A stretch of 35,212 nt of DNA from JAWXUD01 sp044432945. GTDB lineage: Bacteria; Cyanobacteriota; Vampirovibrionia; Gastranaerophilales; Gastranaerophilaceae. This document shows positions 13,943-21,795 of this stretch, piece after piece. Location: assembly GCA_044432945.1 (NCBI GenBank), contig JAWXUD010000017.1, positions 1 to 35,212 of the forward strand, read 5' to 3'. Positions within the stretch are counted from its first letter, which is position 1, and the number at the start of each line of letters is the position of its first letter. A program made the translations under genes and the position numbers. The notes below the pieces were generated by a model. It was not told where the DNA came from and made no database searches. It saw only the letters and a list, made by a program, of their open reading frames with translations.

Positions 13943-15187
13943 ATGGGTAAAATAATAAACGTATTAAAAGGAACTAAAGATATTCTGCCTCAAGACGTCA
14001 ATCAATGGCACAAACTTGAACAAACTGCACTTGAGGTTTTTACGAAATATGGTTACAAAGAACTTCGTACACCTATTTTTGAAGCAACAGAATTATTCTC
14101 TCGTGGCGTAGGTGATACAACCGATATCGTCAACAAAGAAATGTACACTTTTGAAAAAAGCAATCGCTCTTTGACACTTCGCCCAGAAAATACAGCAGGT
14201 GTCGTACGCTCATTTATCGAAAACGGTATGACTAGACAATCTGCACCAATAAAACTTTGGTACAAAGGTCCAATGTTTAGATATGAACGCCCACAGGCAG
14301 GACGTCAAAGACAATTTCATCAAGTAGGAGTTGAAATGTTTGGCATAAAACAAGCAAGTGCTGACGCTGAATCAATCGCACTTGCCGTAAATTATTTGAA
14401 AGCACTTGGACTAAACAAGCTTGAAGTAGAAATCAACTCTCTCGGCTGTTCAACTTGTCGTGATGGGTATAAAGACAAAATTAAAAAGATTTTAGCACCT
14501 GAATTTGATGAACTTTGTGATGACTGCAAAAGCCGTTATGAGAAAAATCCACTCAGATTACTAGATTGCAAAGTAGACTCTTGCAAAAAGATCTTTGAAC
14601 AACCACAAATTCAAACCGTTATAAAATCTGATTTTATTTGTGATGAATGCTCTCAACATTATCAAGAACTAAAAAAATATCTCGATAAATTAGAAATAAA
14701 ATATAGCGAAAACAAACTATTAGTCAGAGGCCTAGACTACTACAACCGAACAGTTTTTGAAATAAAATCTAACGATTTAGGCTCGCAAAACGCCGTTTGC
14801 GGTGGCGGACGCTATGACAGCCTTGTCAAAAACTTAGGCGGGGACGATACCCCTGCTGTTGGTTGGGCGATGGGAATGGAAAGATTAAACTCGCTTTTAC
14901 CAAAAATTGAACAAGAAAAAATTCAAGCCTACGTTGTTTCAAATATACCAGAAGAAGCTTTCGCACTTACTCAAGAACTTAGAAGCTTTGGAATAACAAC
15001 TGAATTTGACTTGACTAACAAAAAATTCACTAAACAACTTGAAAAAGCCTCTAAAGTAGCTAATTTTGCGATAATTTTAGGCGAAGATGAAATACAAAAT
15101 AATCAAGTCGCTATCAAAAACCTTGCGACTTCTGAACAAACTTTAGTGCCACGAAATAAAATAAAGGAAATGTTTTGCAATGATTAA
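13943..15187 (+). CDS. hisS: Histidyl-tRNA synthetase
   Basis: 414 residues, full length for the bacterial enzyme. It charges tRNA-His. Class II core: motif 1 region around LRTPIFEATELFSRGVG, TLRPENTAGVVRSF, motif 2 GPMFRYERPQAGRQRQFHQ, the His-specific LVRGLDYYNRTVFE and motif 3 PAVGWAMGMERL. The insertion domain carries Cys pairs (CSTC, CDDC, CDEC) as in many bacterial HisRS, and the anticodon-binding domain covers about 320-410. No Shine-Dalgarno precedes the ATG. The 3' end overlaps the next gene by 8 nt. Confidence 0.97.
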   Translation: MGKIINVLKGTKDILPQDVNQWHKLEQTALEVFTKYGYKELRTPIFEATELFSRGVGDTTDIVNKEMYTFEKSNRSLTLRPENTAGVVRSFIENGMTRQSAPIKLWYKGPMFRYERPQAGRQRQFHQVGVEMFGIKQASADAESIALAVNYLKALGLNKLEVEINSLGCSTCRDGYKDKIKKILAPEFDELCDDCKSRYEKNPLRLLDCKVDSCKKIFEQPQIQTVIKSDFICDECSQHYQELKKYLDKLEIKYSENKLLVRGLDYYNRTVFEIKSNDLGSQNAVCGGGRYDSLVKNLGGDDTPAVGWAMGMERLNSLLPKIEQEKIQAYVVSNIPEEAFALTQELRSFGITTEFDLTNKKFTKQLEKASKVANFAIILGEDEIQNNQVAIKNLATSEQTLVPRNKIKEMFCND

Positions 15188-15515
15188 CAAATTAGATGAA
15201 ATTATTTTAAAACTTACTAAAAATTTCAATATCGTTTTTGACGATTTTAAAGGGATTTATTTATTCGGAGTTCACACTGATGGAAACCTTCATGAAGATG
15301 AAGACATCGAATTGGTCGCACTTTTTGACATCGAAGACAAATCTAAAAGAGAACAAATTTGGCCAATTATTGGTAAGTTAGAAACTGAATTGGGAATTTG
15401 TATCGACTTGTATCCGATAACACAAGCACAATTTGAAGCCGATGAAGAACTTTTTGAACAAGTAAATGAAAATAACGTCTTTTATAACAAATCTGGTCAA
15501 AAAGAAACTAAATAA
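15180..15515 (+). CDS. Degenerate MNT-type nucleotidyltransferase-like protein
   Basis: 111 residues. The fold pattern of small nucleotidyltransferases is visible: KGIYLFGVHTDGNLHEDEDIELVALFD corresponds to the usual hxLFGSrArG...SDIDLhV, and GICIDLYPIT to the third-acidic strand. However, the GS of the signature is replaced by GV, and the metal-binding DxD is E-D-I-E, so catalysis is doubtful. It starts inside the hisS end (8-nt overlap), implying coupled translation. It might be an orphan relative of the MntA half of HEPN/MNT modules, but no HEPN partner is adjacent. Confidence 0.6.
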   Translation: MINKLDEIILKLTKNFNIVFDDFKGIYLFGVHTDGNLHEDEDIELVALFDIEDKSKREQIWPIIGKLETELGICIDLYPITQAQFEADEELFEQVNENNVFYNKSGQKETK

Positions 15516-15520
15516 AATTC

Positions 15521-15549
15521 TTGACAAATAATTTAAAAAAATATATTAT
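15521..15549 (+). promoter_or_regulatory. Promoter of the 63-residue protein gene
   Basis: A perfect TTGACA (15521-15526) and TATTAT (15544-15549) are spaced 17 nt, giving a leader of about 35 nt. Confidence 0.65.
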
Positions 15550-15590
15550 AAAATTGAAAGGTAGTGGCAAACTAGCTACTAGGGATAAAA

Positions 15591-15782
15591 ATGGAAAAAG
15601 TAACTATTCGTTCTGATAGAAAAGAAGATTATAAATTTTATTATAAAGGTGATGAAGTCACTCTTAGTGCTGGCAAAATTATCAGCATCGCTAACGGACT
15701 TAGCGAAGTTGTATTGCCTACTTGTGCGATGAAAATGATTAATAATTTAATCGTCATCAAAGAAGATGTAAAAGTTGATTAA
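15591..15782 (+). CDS. Small hypothetical protein
   Basis: 63 residues, unrecognised. It looks all-beta: VTIRSDRKEDYKFYYKG, EVTLSAGKIISIANG, EVVLPTCAMKMINN and LIVIKEDVKVD alternate strands and turns. There is no signal peptide, membrane helix or metal motif. It has its own near-consensus promoter and an AGGGATAAAA ribosome site, which supports it as a real gene. It stands alone between the nucleotidyltransferase-like gene and the decarboxylase. Confidence 0.65.
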   Translation: MEKVTIRSDRKEDYKFYYKGDEVTLSAGKIISIANGLSEVVLPTCAMKMINNLIVIKEDVKVD

Positions 15783-15810
15783 TAAAATTTAACATATATT
15801 GATTATTTTA

Positions 15811-15839
15811 TTGCATAATTAATTTTTTTGGTTTATATT
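15811..15839 (+). promoter_or_regulatory. Decarboxylase promoter, leaderless configuration
   Basis: TTGCAT (15811-15816) and TATATT (15834-15839) are spaced 17 nt. The ATG at 15847 is 7 nt past the -10 box and has no Shine-Dalgarno. Confidence 0.5.
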
Positions 15840-15846
15840 TTTAACT

Positions 15847-17286
15847 ATGACAAGCGTAACAATAAAAAATTCGACTAAACACAAATTAAGTGTTAAAGTC
15901 AAAGCCCCAATTGTAGAAGCTTTGAAAAAAGCTTATGAAAATCCTACTTATCAGTTCCATATTCCTGGTCATACCAAAGGAAACGGTGCATTGCCTGAAT
16001 TTAAAAAACTTATTGGTAAAAAAGCACTTATGGTTGATACGACTGACGAGTTTGACAATTTAGGCACGCTTCACCCTGCAACTGGACCGATAAAAGAAGC
16101 ACTTGAATTAGCAGCTAGAGCTTTTGATGCTGAAAGAACATTTTTCTTACTCAACGGCTCAACCGTTGGAAACCTTGCGTTCGCAATGGGATTGACTAAA
16201 AAAGGACAAAAAATAATTACCAACAGAAATTGCCATCGCTCAATTTTAACAGGAATGATTATTTCTGGAGCAGAACCAGTGTGGATTACTCCAAACCGCC
16301 TTGAAGACTGGGGGATTTGGGGAAATATTTCACCTGAAAAAATAGAAGAAACTCTAAAAAATAATGATGATATTTCTATGGTCTGGATTACTAATCCAAC
16401 TTATGAGGGCGTTATTTCTGACATAAAATCAATCGCTAGGATTTGCAAAAAATATAACGTGCCTTTAATCGTTGACGAGGCTCACGGTTCACTATGGAAT
16501 TTTAACGAAAACCTTCCTGAATCTGCCTTGAAACTAGGTGCTGACGCTGTTCTTCATTCACTTCACAAAACTGGTGGCAGTATGAGCCAAAGCTCAATGC
16601 TTCATATTGCAAAAAATTCTTGCCTTGATGTTGAAGCTATTGAAAAAGCATTAAAACTTTTACACACAACAAGCCCATCAATGCTTTTATTAGCTAGCCT
16701 TGACGCTGCTAGAGCTAATTTAGAAAGCCAACGTGGACAAAAGCAATTAAAACGTGCAGTAGCAAACGCTAAATATTTACGCTCAGAAATTGATAAACTT
16801 AAAAAAATCCATCACCTGCAATCAGATTTTGGATATAGAACAGACATCACCAAAGTTTTTATTAAAGCAGACGGATTATCAGGCAAACGTCTTGAACACA
16901 TTTTAGAAGTTGATTTTAATATCGAAGTCGAAAGTGCTTCTGATCAAGGTATTTTAGTACTTTCAAATATGGGTAATCCTCGCTCTGACATTGAATATTT
17001 AGTAAAATGTTTACAAAAAATCGATGTTGCAAATTATTCTGATATTTACTATTTAGAGCATAAAAAACATATGCCAATGCTTACGCCAAAAATCAAAATG
17101 TGCTTGCGTGATGCCTTTTATTCAGATAAAGAAACTCTACCTAAAACTCAATGTATTGGAAGGATTTCAGCTGAAGTCATCGCTGAATGCCCACCAGGGA
17201 TTGCAGTTTTGCTACCAGGTGAATTGATTACAGAAGCTCATATACCATATTTGGTCGATTATGAATTTTTAGAAGTGATAAAATAA
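15847..17286 (+). CDS. Orn/Lys/Arg decarboxylase family PLP enzyme (SpeA-type, fold type I)
   Basis: 479 residues, the length of the short bacterial/cyanobacterial form. It decarboxylates a basic amino acid, most often arginine or lysine, to a polyamine precursor. Early signature FHIPGHTKGNG, then DTTDEFDNLGTLHPATGPI and FFLLNGSTVGN. The PLP-binding strand is VDEAHGSLW, and Lys241 in HSLHKTGGSMSQ is the Schiff-base lysine. The C-terminal domain holds GRISAEVIAECPPGIAVLLPGE, typical of the family. Substrate cannot be fixed from sequence; no other polyamine gene is adjacent. Confidence 0.93.
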   Translation: MTSVTIKNSTKHKLSVKVKAPIVEALKKAYENPTYQFHIPGHTKGNGALPEFKKLIGKKALMVDTTDEFDNLGTLHPATGPIKEALELAARAFDAERTFFLLNGSTVGNLAFAMGLTKKGQKIITNRNCHRSILTGMIISGAEPVWITPNRLEDWGIWGNISPEKIEETLKNNDDISMVWITNPTYEGVISDIKSIARICKKYNVPLIVDEAHGSLWNFNENLPESALKLGADAVLHSLHKTGGSMSQSSMLHIAKNSCLDVEAIEKALKLLHTTSPSMLLLASLDAARANLESQRGQKQLKRAVANAKYLRSEIDKLKKIHHLQSDFGYRTDITKVFIKADGLSGKRLEHILEVDFNIEVESASDQGILVLSNMGNPRSDIEYLVKCLQKIDVANYSDIYYLEHKKHMPMLTPKIKMCLRDAFYSDKETLPKTQCIGRISAEVIAECPPGIAVLLPGELITEAHIPYLVDYEFLEVIK

Positions 17287-17316
17287 AATATATTAATAAG
17301 GCGAAATTTAACGAAT

Positions 17317-17341
17317 AGCCTTTGTCGTGAATAAAAAGGCT
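17317..17341 (+). terminator. Hairpin after the decarboxylase
   Basis: AGCCTTT (17317-17323) pairs with AAAGGCT (17335-17341). It is 30 nt after the stop codon, with no T-run; a weak terminator at best. Confidence 0.4.
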
Positions 17342-17360
17342 AAAATATAAGTGAACAAAA

Positions 17361-17388
17361 CAGGCGAAATTGAAATCAATTTCGCCTG
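17361..17388 (-). terminator. Hairpin, terminator-like on the minus strand
   Basis: CAGGCGAAATTG (17361-17372), a 4-nt loop and the exact complement (17377-17388). On the minus strand the stem is followed by TTTTG, so it can end the dapF-rpsF-ssb-rpsR transcript. Confidence 0.6.
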
Positions 17389-17402
17389 CTTGTTACGCAA
17401 GA

Positions 17403-17439
17403 ATAAAGCGGATTTGAATTTTATTCAAATCCGCTTTAT
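17403..17439. terminator. 17-bp perfect hairpin next to rpsR
   Basis: 17403-17419 and 17423-17439 are exact complements around a TTT loop (core AAAGCGGATTTGAAT). It lies 22 nt beyond the rpsR stop, and T/A runs flank both sides. It acts most likely as a bidirectional terminator together with 17361-17388. Confidence 0.7.
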
Positions 17440-17461
17440 ATCAATTCCTATTAGTTAAAAA

Positions 17462-17698
17462 CTAATCGAAAACGTAAGGTATGATTGAAGCTTCTCTAGC
17501 ACGTTTGATTGAATTAACAACCATTCTTTGATGTTTAGAGCAGTTACCAGTAACTCTACGTGGGATAATTTTTCCAGCTTCAGTTAAATATCTTTTCAAT
17601 TTAGCTGCATCTTTATAATCGATTTCTTCGATTTTATCTGCACATAGTCCGCAATTTTTACGTTTTTTGTCTTCTTTGTTATTGTTAAATCTTGCCAT
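17462..17698 (-). CDS. rpsR: 30S ribosomal protein bS18
   Basis: 78 residues, basic. Contains CGLCADKIEEIDYKD, LKRYLTEAGKIIPRRVTGNC and HQRMVVNSIKRAREASIIPY, the bS18 signature, with a CxxC pair and a third Cys. It binds bS6 in the small-subunit platform. It is last in the conserved rpsF-ssb-rpsR order, 73 nt after ssb, behind AAAGGAAAAAA. Confidence 0.97.
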   Translation of the reverse strand: MARFNNNKEDKKRKNCGLCADKIEEIDYKDAAKLKRYLTEAGKIIPRRVTGNCSKHQRMVVNSIKRAREASIIPYVFD

Positions 17699-17771
17699 TT
17701 TTTTCCTTTAGCCTTTCTAGCCTTTTTTATTCTACTTTAATTTATTTTTTATCATTTTACTGTTTTGTTTG

Positions 17772-18170
17772 TTAAAACGGGATTTCGTCCTCGTTAATCA
17801 ATTCATCTGGAGCTATGTCAGATTCGAATTTAACGATTTCTTCTGTTGCGAATTTAGAACTGTTTGTAGCTGAAGTTGCACTCATTTGTTCAATAGAAGC
17901 GGCTTCTATCTCATAAATTCTTTTTTCAGACCCATCATCTGCTTTCACGGTAGCTGTTTGTAATCTACCTTCAACAAGCACACGATCACCTTTTGAAATT
18001 GATGAAACAATTTCGTCCAACCCTGCACGTCTTGAAATAATGCGAACAAGAAGCTCGTCTTTTTCTCCGATATCAAGAACAAACGCAGACACACCGATAT
18101 TGTTTTGTGTAAAACGTTTTTCTGGCGTTCTGTAAACTGTTCCTGTTACTACTGATTTTGCTATAGACAT
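17772..18170 (-). CDS. ssb: Single-stranded DNA-binding protein
   Basis: 132 residues, somewhat shorter than E. coli SSB. The OB fold spans 1-105 (VVTGTVYRTPEKRFTQNNIG, DELLVRIISRRAGLDEIVSS, KGDRVLVEGRLQTATVK), and the acidic tip is DELINEDEIPF, the conserved C-terminal peptide that recruits repair and replication proteins. The linker is short. It lies between rpsF and rpsR as in most bacteria. Confidence 0.95.
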   Translation of the reverse strand: MSIAKSVVTGTVYRTPEKRFTQNNIGVSAFVLDIGEKDELLVRIISRRAGLDEIVSSISKGDRVLVEGRLQTATVKADDGSEKRIYEIEAASIEQMSATSATNSSKFATEEIVKFESDIAPDELINEDEIPF

Positions 18171-18194
18171 AATTTTTCTTTCTTATTTTAAATA

Positions 18195-18494
18195 TTATAC
18201 ACTAACTTTTGACGTTACATCAAGAAACATAGTTCTTAAAATGCTATCATTTAATCTTAGTTGTCTGTTAAACTCTTTGATTTTTTCAGCAGGTATAGTT
18301 AATTTTGTAGTTGCAAAAAAACCATCTCTGAAATTTTCGATTTCATAAGCTAATTTTTTTCTGCCCATTTTTTCATTTGTTTCGATTGTACCACCAAACG
18401 CAACAACATCAGCGTTAATTTTTTCGATTAATTTATCAACGTCATCAACGTCAAGGTTTGGTTTAAATACTGTTAATAGTTCGTAAGTTTTCAT
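18195..18494 (-). CDS. rpsF: 30S ribosomal protein bS6
   Basis: 99 residues: MKTYELLTVFKPNLDVDDVDKLIEKI at the start, then KMGRKKLAYEIENFRDGFFATTKLTIP and LNDSILRTMFLDV. It is the ferredoxin-like bS6 fold. The frame is open upstream to 18581, inside dapF, but ATG 18494 follows AAAGGAGAATAAA and matches the family start. It is second in the dapF-rpsF-ssb-rpsR run. Confidence 0.96.
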   Translation of the reverse strand: MKTYELLTVFKPNLDVDDVDKLIEKINADVVAFGGTIETNEKMGRKKLAYEIENFRDGFFATTKLTIPAEKIKEFNRQLRLNDSILRTMFLDVTSKVSV

Positions 18495-18552
18495 TTTATT
18501 CTCCTTTAATTTATATTTCGGTAAAAATATATTACCACAAAAAAAAATAAAT

Positions 18553-19389
18553 TTACAACAAGTATTCCCCAAAGAATACATAATTGGCAGCTCCTGTCAA
18601 AAACACATCTTGCTCCAAATCCTGCTTATTCCCTTGCCACTCAATGAATACAGCCCCACCAAGCAAATTCACTTTCACTTTAGCTTCTGTTAAGTTTTTT
18701 AAAATACAAGCTATAACACTAGCACAAGCACCCGTTCCACATGCCAGAGTTATTCCGCAACCACGCTCAAAAACTTGCATATCAATTTCTCTTTTTGATT
18801 GAATTTTAACAAATTCAGTATTAGTTTTTTCTGGAAAAGCTTCGTTAATTTCTATAACTGGTCCATATTTTTTCGCTAATTCTAATGGGTTGTCCTCGGT
18901 CAAAATAACACAATGCGGGTTGCCCATTGAAATTGGCGTTATTTCAAAAGTCTTATCAATTGCTTTTATTTGGTTATCTTGTCCCCAATAAGGGATTTTC
19001 GCATTCTCAAAAATTGGCTTACCCATATTAACTTTCACTAAATTTTCATCAACTATTTCTGGTTTTATAACCCCAGCACCAGTTGCAACAGAAAACGTTT
19101 TTTTATCAACAATTTTCTTATCATAAGCATATTTTGCAAAACACCTCATTCCATTGCCACACATCTGTGCTGTTGAGCCGTCAGAATTATAAAAATACCA
19201 AGCAATATCAGTGTTTTCAGCAATCAAGTTAGGAATGATTAAGCCATCTGCCCCAACTCCAAAATTTCTATCACAGATTTTTTTAGCTAAATCAGACATT
19301 TTCAACCCTGTTTTTTCAAACTCCTCAAAATCTACAATGACGAAATCATTGCCACAACCTTGCATTTTTGTAAAATTAATCTTCTTCAT
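18553..19389 (-). CDS. dapF: Diaminopimelate epimerase
   Basis: 278 residues. It converts LL- to meso-diaminopimelate for lysine and peptidoglycan synthesis. The two catalytic cysteines are Cys77 in AQMCGNGMRC and Cys217 in GITLACGTGACA. The N-terminal MQGCGNDFVIVD and the central ISMGNPHCV are both intact. Good ribosome site AAGGAAGAATT. It lies 58 nt upstream of rpsF, an unusual partner for the ribosomal cluster. Confidence 0.97.
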   Translation of the reverse strand: MKKINFTKMQGCGNDFVIVDFEEFEKTGLKMSDLAKKICDRNFGVGADGLIIPNLIAENTDIAWYFYNSDGSTAQMCGNGMRCFAKYAYDKKIVDKKTFSVATGAGVIKPEIVDENLVKVNMGKPIFENAKIPYWGQDNQIKAIDKTFEITPISMGNPHCVILTEDNPLELAKKYGPVIEINEAFPEKTNTEFVKIQSKREIDMQVFERGCGITLACGTGACASVIACILKNLTEAKVKVNLLGGAVFIEWQGNKQDLEQDVFLTGAANYVFFGEYLL

Positions 19390-19507
19390 AATTCTTCCTT
19401 CTAAATATATATTTTAAATAATTGTAACACAAAGGCAATTTTTCTAACCCAAATACGTTTATATAAATAAGGTTAGTTATAAGTTAAATTTAGGTTAGGA
19501 AAAAGTT

Positions 19508-19969
19508 ATGGGATATCCATATCAAAATCAGGTGCAGTATCAACGCCAGATAAAACGGCGTGAAACAGGAATGGCAAACATTCCTATAATGTACAGCGCA
19601 CCACCAGTTGAAAAAATTGAAATAGCACCCGATCTGCTTGATAGTATTAGTGCAGAAGCTTTTAAAAGCCAAGCATTGGGGAATATTTTAACGAAAAATC
19701 CGCTGAAATTTGGCATGAGCATTTCTGAATACGGTGCTTCGTTAATGAAACAAGGGAAAATCCCTGAAAAAGATTTTGTCGTATTAGATAACTCATTGAT
19801 TGAGATTAATAAACGTGGAAATGCTTTTAAAAAAACAACTTTTTATGAAGCCACTGACACCTCGCCTGCGGCAATTGAAAGTACACACTACAATTCAGTA
19901 ACTCAAGAAAAAGCAAAAACGATTAGATACACAGAAGAAGGCATGCAAACAACGCATCATCTTGAGTAA
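19508..19969 (+). CDS. Hypothetical protein
   Basis: 153 residues, unrecognised. The N-terminus is Tyr/Gln/Arg-rich (YPYQNQVQYQRQIKRR). The middle reads IEIAPDLLDSISAEAFKSQALGN, and a C-terminal beta-like region follows from about 90 (KDFVVLDNSLIEINKRGNAF, TIRYTEEGMQTT). There is no signal peptide or membrane segment. TTAGGAAAAAGTT precedes the ATG. It stands alone between dapF and the converging 537-residue gene, and is probably specific to this lineage. Confidence 0.65.
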   Translation: MGYPYQNQVQYQRQIKRRETGMANIPIMYSAPPVEKIEIAPDLLDSISAEAFKSQALGNILTKNPLKFGMSISEYGASLMKQGKIPEKDFVVLDNSLIEINKRGNAFKKTTFYEATDTSPAAIESTHYNSVTQEKAKTIRYTEEGMQTTHHLE

Positions 19970-19990
19970 AATCTAAATCATTAAGATTAA

Positions 19991-21604
19991 CTATGCTTCG
20001 ACCTGTTTCTTTTTGTTATATTCAGCAGTCCCTGGGAATTCATTAACCCCAGTGAGCTTTCTTGTAATAAAATATTGGATTTTTGGTATAAATGTTGATA
20101 AGAACATCGCCGAAACAGCAAAACCTGTACCCCAATTAAGTGCATTAGTTAATAGGTTTTTACGGCTCGCTTTTTTGATAAAATTCATATCGATATCTTT
20201 TCCTGATTTTTTTGCTTTTTCAATAACCTCATTTGCATAATGGAATGCTTCATTTTTTAATTCCTCAAGACTTCGATGAGATACGAATTTATAAGGATCT
20301 GATGACTTGCCAGCTTTTGTTTTTACAAACGGGATATCATCTTGAGTCGATACTTGATATAAATTTTGGATAAATTCAGGCATATTTAAAGCACCACCAC
20401 GATAAACATCTTTCACCTGTTGCTTAGAAAGCATTGCCACACCTTCAACTTCTGGCTGAAGCTTTGACATTTTACGTGCCAAATTACTATATTTTGCGAC
20501 TTCTGCTTTTGTTAAAGATTTATCACTTTTGATATTTGAAATAAAATCATCTAATTTGATAACCTGATTAGAAAACTTAGAATTTAGCTCTGGCGTAATT
20601 TTATAGATATCATCATTGCTTCCTAAAAATCCTTTTGCAAAGCTATCAGGATCCATTTTACCACCATTTTTTTCGAGATAAGCTATCATATGATCGCTAA
20701 CTTGTTTTTCAGCAACAGGGTCAATTCTAGTAGATTTACCACTTTCTATTTGGTTTAACAAGCTATTCATATGAGGCATACAGAACATATAGAAATAAAT
20801 TGATGACAAATCTCTAAACAAAACTTCTGTACGCTCATAATTATTCCTTGCACTAACCCCACGTCCACCAGCGATACCGACATCTGTAGATAACAACTGT
20901 ACTTTAGAATTGTTCTCAAAAGTATTAGCCAGATTAAGCAAAGCTTGAGTATTTCCTAACCCGTTAAAACTCACATCGTCATTTTTGCCAGTATCCCCAA
21001 ATTTGTCAATACTTTTAGTATAAACAAAATTATCACCGCTATGAATTTGTTGTTTTATTGGATTTTGTTCTCCTGAGTTTTGTGTTGAAGAAGATTGTGT
21101 TGAAGAATTTTCAGGTAGATCCTTGTCATTGCGGTGATAATACTTAGTTATAGATTGATTAATCTTAGGCACTACAAATCCAACAAGAGTATTTGCTAAC
21201 AAGATACTTGCAGAAACTTTTGCGATTTTAAATGTCGCAATTTTTTTAGCACTTGTCCCTAATTTATCATCTTTCATGAAATTTTTAATCGGTTTTCTTA
21301 AAGCATCTTCACCGACATCAAAATTTGTGTCGTGCAAATTCAATAGTTTTTTACCGATTTTATCGTTTATATTGTTGAAAAATTTAACCCCACCAAACCA
21401 AAAACCAGCACCGATAGCTTCTTCTGTAAGCCTCTCACGCCCCTCATCAAAGCCTCCACGATCAAAAGCCTGGATAGAACGTCCTCCACTTACAAAACAT
21501 TCCAATAACATCAATGGAGCTAAGCTCTTACTTGCCATACCACGGACAAATCTTCGAGAACCACTGAAATCTTTTATCGTCTGATTTGGGGAAACTTTTA
21601 ACAT
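19991..21604 (-). CDS. Large hypothetical protein, lineage-specific
   Basis: 537 residues, unrecognised. The N-terminus is MLKVSPNQTIKDFSGSRRFV. Hydrophobic segments occur at about 30-42 (APLMLLECFVSGG), about 128-145 (VSASILLANTLVGFVVP) and near the C-terminus at about 497-512 (LNWGTGFAVSAMFLSTFIP). They are linked by a Ser/Gln-rich stretch (about 165-185) and long helical regions. It is probably membrane-associated. It shares style with the divergent gene at 21796 (basic, Lys/Asn-rich, repeated short hydrophobic segments, a KIQYF/KKIFK-type motif). The start follows AGGTAGA. Confidence 0.65.
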   Translation of the reverse strand: MLKVSPNQTIKDFSGSRRFVRGMASKSLAPLMLLECFVSGGRSIQAFDRGGFDEGRERLTEEAIGAGFWFGGVKFFNNINDKIGKKLLNLHDTNFDVGEDALRKPIKNFMKDDKLGTSAKKIATFKIAKVSASILLANTLVGFVVPKINQSITKYYHRNDKDLPENSSTQSSSTQNSGEQNPIKQQIHSGDNFVYTKSIDKFGDTGKNDDVSFNGLGNTQALLNLANTFENNSKVQLLSTDVGIAGGRGVSARNNYERTEVLFRDLSSIYFYMFCMPHMNSLLNQIESGKSTRIDPVAEKQVSDHMIAYLEKNGGKMDPDSFAKGFLGSNDDIYKITPELNSKFSNQVIKLDDFISNIKSDKSLTKAEVAKYSNLARKMSKLQPEVEGVAMLSKQQVKDVYRGGALNMPEFIQNLYQVSTQDDIPFVKTKAGKSSDPYKFVSHRSLEELKNEAFHYANEVIEKAKKSGKDIDMNFIKKASRKNLLTNALNWGTGFAVSAMFLSTFIPKIQYFITRKLTGVNEFPGTAEYNKKKQVEA

Positions 21605-21712
21605 TCTACCTGTATTCTAAATTCTTCAACATCTTTTATAATACAACTCAACTTTTTTTTTTGCTTTAATTTTGTGAAATTTTAACTTTTCTTTACATAT
21701 TATAAAAGCGGG

Positions 21713-21741
21713 TTAAGTTTTGTTAATTTTTGTCGTATAAT
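21713..21741 (+). promoter_or_regulatory. Promoter of the 21796 gene
   Basis: A perfect TATAAT (21736-21741) with a weak TTAAGT (21713-21718) 17 nt upstream, in the 190-bp divergent gap before the 21796 start. Confidence 0.45.
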
Positions 21742-21795
21742 TAGCAAAGTTATTTTTTCAGCGACTTTATGTTGAATAAGACAAAGGATTTAATA

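Noticed and set aside
15180..15515. Toxin-antitoxin pair (HEPN/MNT)
   Set aside because: Only the nucleotidyltransferase-like half is present, its active site is degenerate and no HEPN gene is adjacent.
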